This document shows positions 7,143 to 10,987 of a stretch of DNA of 10,987 nucleotides, piece after piece. The notes below the pieces were generated by a model that was given only the letters and a program-made list of their open reading frames with translations, ran no database searches and was not told where the DNA came from. The stretch lies in NCBI GenBank assembly GCA_031255695.1, contig JAIRSA010000161.1:1-10987 (forward strand). The letters are read 5' to 3'. This stretch comes from Eubacteriales Family XIII. Incertae Sedis bacterium (GTDB taxonomy: Bacteria; Bacillota; Clostridia; Peptostreptococcales; Anaerovoracaceae). The translations under genes were made by a program, and so were the position numbers. Position 1 is the stretch's first letter. Every line of letters starts with the position of its first letter.

Positions 7143-7233
7143 GTGCCGGATTGCAATGATGGACTAAGTGCCAGATGGCAATGCTGGACTAAGTGCCAGA
7201 TGGCAATGAGGGGCTAAGTGCCGGATGGCAAGG
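7134..7233. repeat. Four perfect-phase 25-bp tandem repeats at the codY/hflX junction
   Basis: Units run 7134-7158, 7159-7183, 7184-7208 and 7209-7233 with no indels and only a few substitutions. Each contains CTAAGTGCC; units 2 and 3 contain the short inverted repeat TGCC-AGAT-GGCA. The TAA in unit 1 (7140-7142) is the codY stop codon. Unit 4 differs at its start (AGGGGC where the others have TGGAC), which creates a Shine-Dalgarno-like AGGGG four bases before the GTG proposed as the hflX start. Period 25 is not a multiple of three, so it does not behave as a coding repeat. Confidence 0.93.
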
Positions 7234-8528
7234 CAGGGCAGGGATTGATAAGATTCAGCGATAACAATGAGACCGCGTCGGCGCCGGCCATGTGCGCCAT
7301 ACTGGCAGGCGTGGATCTGGGCGGCGATATAGAGCGTTCTATGGAAGAATTGGCGGCATTGGCGGAAGCGGCCGGCGCAGAGGTCGCCGGGGTTATGGTC
7401 CAGAGCCGCGAGCGTGCGGACAGGGGCACTTATGTGGGCACGGGCAAGGCGGAGGAGCTGAAAGAGCTGTGCCATAACATGGAGGCCAATATTGTCATAT
7501 GCAATGACGAGCTTTCCGGCGTGCAGCTCAGGAACCTGGAAGAGATAACAGGCCAGCGCGTGATAGACAGGACGATACTGATCCTGGACATATTCGCGTC
7601 GCGCGCCATATCGAAAGAGGGCAAGCTCCAGGTCGAGCTGGCGCAGCTCCAATACAGGCTGCCGCGCCTGACGGGCTTCGGGAAATCCCTTTCGAGGCTG
7701 GGCGGCGGCATCGGCACGAGGGGGCCGGGCGAGAAGAAGCTGGAGACGGACCGGCGGCATATCAGCCGGAGGATGGACGACATCAAGCGCGAGATAAAGG
7801 AAGCGGGCGCGCACAGGGCGGTCCAGAGGGCGCGCCGGAAGAAGAACGAGATCCCGGTGGCCGCCATTGTCGGGTACACGAATTCGGGCAAGTCGGCCAT
7901 CATGAACAAGATACTCGCAATGCTTGAGTCGGAGGACAAATCGGTCGCCGAGAAGGACATGCTGTTCGCGACCCTCGACACATTCCAGCGCAGGATAGTG
8001 CTGGAAGACAATATGGAGTTCATACTGGTCGATACCGTCGGCTTCGTGAGCAAATTGCCGCACAGTCTGATCAAGGCCTTCAGGGCCACGCTTGAAGAGG
8101 TCGTCGAGGCGGACCTGCTGCTGCATGTCGTCGATAGTTCGTACGAGGACTGCGCGTTCCGCATCAATGTCGTTGAGGATGTGCTAGCCGAGCTCGGCGC
8201 GGCGGGCAAGGACACGATAATGGCCTACAACAAGATCGACCTTCTGGACGGCGAGGGGCTGGCGCCGGGCGGCAAGCCGGGCGTGGTGGGCATATCGGCG
8301 AAGACGGGCGAGAATATGGAAGCGCTGCTTGAGCAGATCAAGGGGAAGCTGTTCGGCGGGCTCAGGGACGTCGAGCTGCTGATACCTTACAGCAGGGGCG
8401 ACGTAGTCTCGTGGCTGAGCGACCGGACGCCGGTCGTCTCGCGTGAATACGCCGAAGACGGCGTGCTGATCAAAACCCGGCTGAACGAGGCGGATTTCGG
8501 CAGGCTGTCAGGATTTGTGGCAAGATGA
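7218..8528 (+). CDS. hflX: GTPase HflX
   Basis: A ribosome-associated GTPase; in bacteria studied, HflX splits stalled or hibernating 70S ribosomes. From GTG 7218 it is 436 aa. The N-terminal HflX domain shows AGVDLGG, GTGKAEEL, GQRVIDRT and the signature GGIGTRGPGEKKLETDRR. The G domain follows: Walker A GYTNSGKS at residues 219-226, FATLDT, G3 DTVGF at 272-276, G4 NKID at 338-341 and G5 SAKTGEN at 360-366. The start is uncertain. GTG 7218 has AGGGG four bases upstream but lies in the 25-bp repeat. TTG 7245 and ATG 7290 are in frame, and family homology only begins around residue 28 (AILAGVDLG), so the first residues may be repeat-derived or not translated. The last bases ATGA overlap the start of yigZ, indicating translational coupling. 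Confidence 0.95.
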   Translation: MPDGKAGQGLIRFSDNNETASAPAMCAILAGVDLGGDIERSMEELAALAEAAGAEVAGVMVQSRERADRGTYVGTGKAEELKELCHNMEANIVICNDELSGVQLRNLEEITGQRVIDRTILILDIFASRAISKEGKLQVELAQLQYRLPRLTGFGKSLSRLGGGIGTRGPGEKKLETDRRHISRRMDDIKREIKEAGAHRAVQRARRKKNEIPVAAIVGYTNSGKSAIMNKILAMLESEDKSVAEKDMLFATLDTFQRRIVLEDNMEFILVDTVGFVSKLPHSLIKAFRATLEEVVEADLLLHVVDSSYEDCAFRINVVEDVLAELGAAGKDTIMAYNKIDLLDGEGLAPGGKPGVVGISAKTGENMEALLEQIKGKLFGGLRDVELLIPYSRGDVVSWLSDRTPVVSREYAEDGVLIKTRLNEADFGRLSGFVAR

Positions 8529-9148
8529 TACTATATTACACGATAGAAGATACGGCTGAGATAGAGCAGGTGATCGAGAGATCGAGGTTCATAGCCTGCG
8601 CGGCGCCCGTCGGGTCGCGTGAGGAAGCGGAGGCTTTTTTCGCTGTGCGCCGGGCCGCGCATAAGGCCGCCACCCACAATGTGCCTGCCTTCGTGATCGG
8701 CGACAAGGGCCAACTGCAATGGGCGAGCGACGACGGCGAGCCCCAGGGTACATCGGGCGCCCCCATAGTGCAGATGCTTGTGGCTGAAGGCGTGACCAAT
8801 ATAGCGGTCATGGTCACCAGGTATTTCGGCGGGATCAAGCTGGGCACGGGCGGGCTCGTCAGGGCGTACACGGGGGCGGCGCGCGAGGCGCTGCGGAAAG
8901 GGCGCGTATGCGGGATGGCCGAGCAGATCAGCCTTGTATACAGGCTGGACTACACATTCCATGGGAAACTGAAGAATATGGCGCAGGGCGGCGCGTTCAG
9001 GCTGCAGCGCGAGGAATTCGCCGACAAGGTCGTCGTGGAGCTGGCGACGGAGCCTGAGAATGAGGCCGATGTCGCCGCCATGATCTCCAACCTGACCGCC
9101 GGCGCAGGGGAGCTGGTCTCAAGGCGCGAAGGCCTCGCAAAAGTGTGA
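8525..9148 (+). CDS. yigZ: YigZ/IMPACT family protein
   Basis: A 207-aa member of the UPF0029/IMPACT family (YigZ in E. coli, YvyE in B. subtilis). The N-terminal IMPACT domain has its hallmarks: SRFIACAAPV near residue 20, SDDGEPQGTSGAPI at 68-81 and TRYFGGIKLGTGGLVRAY at 98-115. A smaller C-terminal domain (about 135-207) resembles the EF-G-domain-V-like module of this family. The eukaryotic relative modulates the GCN2 amino-acid stress pathway; the bacterial function is not settled. The start ATG 8525 overlaps the hflX stop (ATGA), so the two are almost surely co-transcribed and coupled. The gene's stop is followed within a few bases by the 37-bp repeat array, and I see no intrinsic terminator after it. 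Confidence 0.94.
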   Translation: MILYYTIEDTAEIEQVIERSRFIACAAPVGSREEAEAFFAVRRAAHKAATHNVPAFVIGDKGQLQWASDDGEPQGTSGAPIVQMLVAEGVTNIAVMVTRYFGGIKLGTGGLVRAYTGAAREALRKGRVCGMAEQISLVYRLDYTFHGKLKNMAQGGAFRLQREEFADKVVVELATEPENEADVAAMISNLTAGAGELVSRREGLAKV

Positions 9149-9150
9149 CA

Positions 9151-9375
9151 GCGGGTACGGAGCGGTCTGCCGCCCTTCACGGCGGCAGCGGGGGCGGCAC
9201 CGCCTGCCATCATTGGCGGCGGCAGCGGGTACGGAGCGGCCTGCCGCCATTGGCGGCGGCAGCAGGCGCGGTGCGGCCTGCTATCATTGGCGGCGGCAGC
9301 AGGCGCGGCGCGGCACGGCCTGTCATCATTGGCGGCGGCAGCGGGTACGGCGCGGCCTGCCGCCCTTCGCGGCCA
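9151..9375. repeat. 37-bp GC-rich tandem repeat between yigZ and the tRNA operon
   Basis: Units beginning (C/T)CTG(C/T)C start at 9166, 9203, 9240, 9277, 9319 and 9356: periods of 37, 37, 37, 42 and 37 bp. Four units contain ATTGGCGGCGGCAGC, followed by GGGTACGG(A/C)GCGG or AGGCGCGG. The unit at 9240 holds a perfect GCCGCC-ATT-GGCGGC hairpin; the others pair less well. The one 42-bp unit has a five-base insertion. Units adjoin with no unique spacer, so this is not CRISPR. Short Gly/Ala/Arg-rich ORFs read through it in several frames because stop triplets are rare; none has gene support. The sequence at 9376-9460 shows nothing I can call. Confidence 0.88.
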
Positions 9376-9460
9376 CCTGCGGGGGGCCGGCCATCCGCGA
9401 GGCATCTGCGGGATCAGGACGCCAGATCGCGAGATTATTACGATAATTTCATTTTTACCG

Positions 9461-9489
9461 TTGACAAGGGCGGGTGCATGTGCTAAGAT
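9461..9489 (+). promoter_or_regulatory. Predicted promoter of the tRNA operon
   Basis: A consensus TTGACA (9461-9466) and TAAGAT (9484-9489) are spaced 17 bp, with an extended -10 TG two bases upstream of the hexamer. The predicted start near 9496 lies ~45 bp before tRNA-Asn. Confidence 0.8.
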
Positions 9490-9540
9490 AATATTCGGCT
9501 CACGAAAAAACAGCGTACGGCAAGGGGTTTGGTCTTTCAT

Positions 9541-9615
<75 letters not shown>

Positions 9616-9630
9616 ATTTCAAAACAGGTT

Positions 9631-9777
9631 TTGCGTAGGCGCTATGGCGGTGACAGCCATGGCAAGCCAGCCAAAGCCGAAGGACGGTCTAAGCCCCATG
9701 CCGTCGCAGTGAGTATAAGAGGCAGTGGGCTTCTGCTTCCTAACAATTAGCGCCCGCCATCTAGGCGTCGCGGGCAA
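9631..9777 (+). ncRNA. Candidate structured RNA between tRNA-Asn and tRNA-Val
   Basis: The 174-bp spacer is long for this cluster, where other gaps are 4-76 bp. A composite closing helix joins its ends: TTGC (9631-9634) with GCAA (9774-9777), GGCGC (9638-9642) with GCGTC (9765-9769, one G-U) and ATGGCGG (9644-9650) with CCGCCAT (9754-9760). Inside, GAGGCAG (9719-9725) pairs with CTGCTTC (9733-9739, one G-U) around a seven-base loop, and that loop's GGGCTT (9727-9732) can pair with AAGCCC (9691-9696), giving a possible pseudoknot. I recognise no known RNA family. It would be co-transcribed with the tRNAs. The pairings are found by eye and could be partly fortuitous. Confidence 0.4.
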
Positions 9778-9789
9778 GAATTGCTGTCA

Positions 9790-9865
9790 GGGCGCATAGC
9801 TCAGCTGGAAGAGCACCTGCCTTACAAGCAGGGGGTCATAGGTTCGAACCCTATTGCGCCCACCA
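9790..9865 (+). tRNA. tRNA-Val (TAC)
   Basis: Acceptor GGGCGCA/TGCGCCC, anticodon stem CCTGC/GCAGG around loop CTTACAA, T-loop TTCGAAC, encoded CCA. Complete cloverleaf. Confidence 0.98.
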
Positions 9866-9871
9866 AAAAAT

Positions 9872-9948
9872 GGCCTGGTAGTTCAGTTGGTTAGAATGCC
9901 AGCCTGTCACGCTGGAGGTCGTCGGTTCGAGCCCGATCCAGGTCGCCA
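9872..9948 (+). tRNA. tRNA-Asp (GTC)
   Basis: Acceptor GGCCTGG/CCAGGTC (one G-U), anticodon stem CCAGC/GCTGG with loop CTGTCAC, T-loop TTCGAGC, encoded CCA. It begins six bases after tRNA-Val. Confidence 0.98.
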
Positions 9949-9974
9949 TTTTTTAAAAAGCAGTACACGCTCAA

Positions 9975-10049
9975 GCTGGCGTGGCTCAACGGTAGAGCAG
10001 CTGATTTGTAATCAGCAGGTTGGGGGTTCGATTCCCTCCGCCAGCTCCA
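9975..10049 (+). tRNA. tRNA-Thr (TGT)
   Basis: Acceptor GCTGGCG/CGCCAGC, anticodon stem GCTGA/TCAGC with loop TTTGTAA, T-loop TTCGATT, encoded CCA. Confidence 0.98.
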
Positions 10050-10125
10050 ATAAATAAAGGGGCGGAGGGTCTGCCCGGCGCATGCCGCGGCATGTAGGCA
10101 GCCCCGTGTAGTGTTTGAATGTTCC

Positions 10126-10210
10126 GGAGGGATTCCCGAGTGGCCAAAGGGAGCGGACTGTAAATCCGTTAGCTTAGCTTTCGATGGTTCGAATCCATCT
10201 CCCTCCACCA
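10126..10210 (+). tRNA. tRNA-Tyr (GTA)
   Basis: Acceptor GGAGGGA/TCCCTCC, anticodon CGGA-CTGTAAA-TCCG giving GTA, a long class II variable arm (as in bacterial tRNA-Tyr), T-loop TTCGAAT, encoded CCA. 85 bases in all. Confidence 0.97.
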
Positions 10211-10216
10211 ATTTAT

Positions 10217-10291
10217 GCGGAAGTGGCTCAGGGGTAGAGCATCGCCTTGCCAAGGCGAGGGTCGCGAGTTCGAATCTCGTCTTCCGCTCCA
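10217..10291 (+). tRNA. tRNA-Gly (GCC)
   Basis: Acceptor GCGGAAG/CTTCCGC, anticodon stem TCGCC/GGCGA with loop TTGCCAA, T-loop TTCGAAT, encoded CCA. Confidence 0.98.
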
Positions 10292-10295
10292 TTTT

Positions 10296-10369
10296 GCGGA
10301 TGTAGTTCAATGGTAGAACTTCAGCCTTCCAAGCTGATAGCGTGAGTTCGATTCTCATCATCCGCTCCA
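10296..10369 (+). tRNA. tRNA-Gly (TCC)
   Basis: Acceptor GCGGATG/CATCCGC, anticodon stem TCAGC/GCTGA with loop CTTCCAA, T-loop TTCGATT, encoded CCA. It starts four bases after the preceding tRNA-Gly and differs from it in anticodon, so the pair reads all glycine codons. Confidence 0.98.
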
Positions 10370-10374
10370 AACGG

Positions 10375-10451
10375 GGGCTCATAGCTCAGTTGGATAGAGC
10401 AACGGCCTTCTAAGCCGTGTGTCCGGGGTTCGAATCCCTGTGGGCTCGCCA
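10375..10451 (+). tRNA. tRNA-Arg (TCT)
   Basis: Acceptor GGGCTCA/TGGGCTC (two wobble pairs), anticodon stem ACGGC/GCCGT with loop CTTCTAA giving TCT, T-loop TTCGAAT, encoded CCA. It reads AGA and AGG; AGG is frequent in the genes of this window. Confidence 0.97.
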
Positions 10452-10586
10452 AACGTAGGCAACGTTGGAGCTACGCTTAAAACGGACAGGGATGCATATT
10501 GGGGACCATGATGCGGGAAGCAGGGCTTATTTGGATAGGCAGACGCGTAGGCGCAGATCCCAAGCCGAAAAACGTAAACAACGTTG
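10451..10586 (+). repeat. Paired 17-bp direct repeat after tRNA-Arg
   Basis: The pattern AAACGTA-NN-CAACGTTG occurs at 10451-10467 and again at 10570-10586. Each copy is a mini-hairpin, AACGT-N5-ACGTT, with loops AGGCA and AAACA. The first abuts the CCA of tRNA-Arg and the second stands four bases before the terminator stem. The ~100 bp between (GGGATGC near 10490, GCAGATCCC near 10553) can form a weak closing helix of five to seven pairs. No ORF here has gene support. Confidence 0.55.
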
Positions 10587-10589
10587 AAG

Positions 10590-10616
10590 AGGAGCGGTAG
10601 GCAGCCGCTCCTTTAT
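10590..10616 (+). terminator. Terminator-like hairpin of the first tRNA operon
   Basis: AGGAGCGG (10590-10597) and CCGCTCCT (10605-10612) form an eight-pair perfect stem with a seven-base loop, followed by TTTATAT. The T-run is short and broken, so efficiency is uncertain. Its position, before a fresh promoter, fits termination. Confidence 0.65.
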
Positions 10617-10700
10617 ATGTACCGGCAATGTACGGCGATGGCCGGGCCGGAAAAGTTGAATTAATTGACATAAATGGAAGCGAATTATTGAACAAAATAC

Positions 10701-10729
10701 TTGCATGTTCCAAAGGGCTATGCTATAAT
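10701..10729 (+). promoter_or_regulatory. Predicted promoter of the second tRNA operon
   Basis: TTGCAT (10701-10706), 17 bp, then a perfect TATAAT (10724-10729) with an extended -10 TG. Transcription from about 10736 gives a ~135-nt leader before tRNA-Gln. In that leader CAGCAT (10759-10764) can pair with ATGCTG (10789-10794). I see no ORF with a ribosome-binding site in the leader. The whole gap 10452-10871 holds only this promoter, the terminator-like hairpin and the paired repeat. Confidence 0.8.
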
Positions 10730-10871
10730 TAAAGACTGACAGCCCAATAAAACTCCCGCAGCATACCCGTTTTGGAAACATACGCGGCATGCTGGCAGGC
10801 ATAATGCTGTGGCTAAAACATGGCTAAGATTTGCCGCCCTGCGAGGCGCGATGGTAATTCCATCTTTATAA

Positions 10872-10947
10872 TGGGGTATAGCCAAGCCGGTAAGGCAACG
10901 GACTTTGACTCCGTCATGCGTAGGTTCGAGTCCTGCTACCCCAGCCA
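10872..10947 (+). tRNA. tRNA-Gln (TTG)
   Basis: Acceptor TGGGGTA/TACCCCA, anticodon stem ACGGA/TCCGT with loop CTTTGAC, T-loop TTCGAGT, encoded CCA. A U1-A72 first pair is typical of tRNA-Gln. Confidence 0.98.
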
Positions 10948-10951
10948 ATTT

Positions 10952-10987
10952 GACCCATTAGCTCAGTCGGCAGAGCACTTGACTTTT
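10952..10987 (+). tRNA. tRNA-Lys (TTT), truncated by the window end
   Basis: The 5' half of a tRNA: acceptor strand GACCCAT, D-arm GCTC/GAGC, anticodon 5' stem CTTGA and the loop start CTTTT. The anticodon TTT (10985-10987) is the last thing visible, so Lys is likely. The 3' half is outside the window. Confidence 0.85.

Noticed and set aside
9151..9375. CRISPR array
   Set aside because: The 37-bp units are directly adjacent with no unique spacers, and no cas gene is nearby. The same applies to the 39-bp and 25-bp arrays.
10665..10691. TTGACA at 10665-10670 as a separate promoter
   Set aside because: No acceptable -10 lies 16-18 bp downstream; the TTGCAT/TATAAT pair at 10701-10729 is far better.

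Overview
The window reads as a chromosomal segment of a GC-rich Clostridia-type member of the Bacillota. Three things point there: a clear full-length CodY (a regulator confined to that phylum), the gene order dprA-topA-hslV-hslU-codY familiar from low-GC Gram-positives, and tRNA genes that all encode their 3' CCA. Coding is GC-rich, but Ile is very often ATA and Arg often AGG. I cannot name a genus. Every gene I can support lies on the + strand.

Layout: (1) 2-238, the 3' end of a ComM/YifB-type Mg-chelatase-like gene. (2) 233-500, a GGC/AGC-rich degenerate repeat. (3) 513-1391, dprA, short at its N-terminus. (4) A strong promoter at 1527-1555 and a foldable leader, then topA (1671-3755), hslV (3779-4318) and hslU (4369-5802), closed by a textbook intrinsic terminator at 5856-5893. 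(5) A 560-bp gap holding GC-rich 39-bp repeats, an AT-rich island with the codY promoter and possible CodY boxes, and a transcribed array of about 39-bp hairpin-forming repeats. (6) codY (TTG start, 6363-7142), a perfect-phase 25-bp tandem array, hflX (7218-8528) and an overlapping yigZ/IMPACT gene (8525-9148). (7) A 37-bp GC-rich tandem array. (8) A tRNA operon from a promoter at 9461-9489: Asn, Val, Asp, Thr, Tyr, Gly, Gly, Arg, then a terminator-like hairpin at 10590-10616. (9) A second strong promoter (10701-10729) driving tRNA-Gln and a truncated tRNA-Lys.

How the genes relate: comM and dprA both belong to natural transformation and recombination of incoming single-stranded DNA. topA relaxes negative supercoils. 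HslV and HslU form one ATP-dependent protease. CodY is the GTP/branched-chain-amino-acid sensing repressor of stationary-phase and nutrient genes. HflX is a ribosome-associated GTPase. The tRNA block is a translation supply operon.

The protein-coding content is conventional. What stands out is in the gaps: at least five different tandem-repeat arrays sit in successive intergenic regions. Three start at or beside a stop codon (comM, codY, yigZ), and one supplies the probable ribosome-binding site and start of hflX. There are also candidate structured RNAs in the topA leader and between tRNA-Asn and tRNA-Val. I saw no defence system, CRISPR array, transposase or prophage gene.
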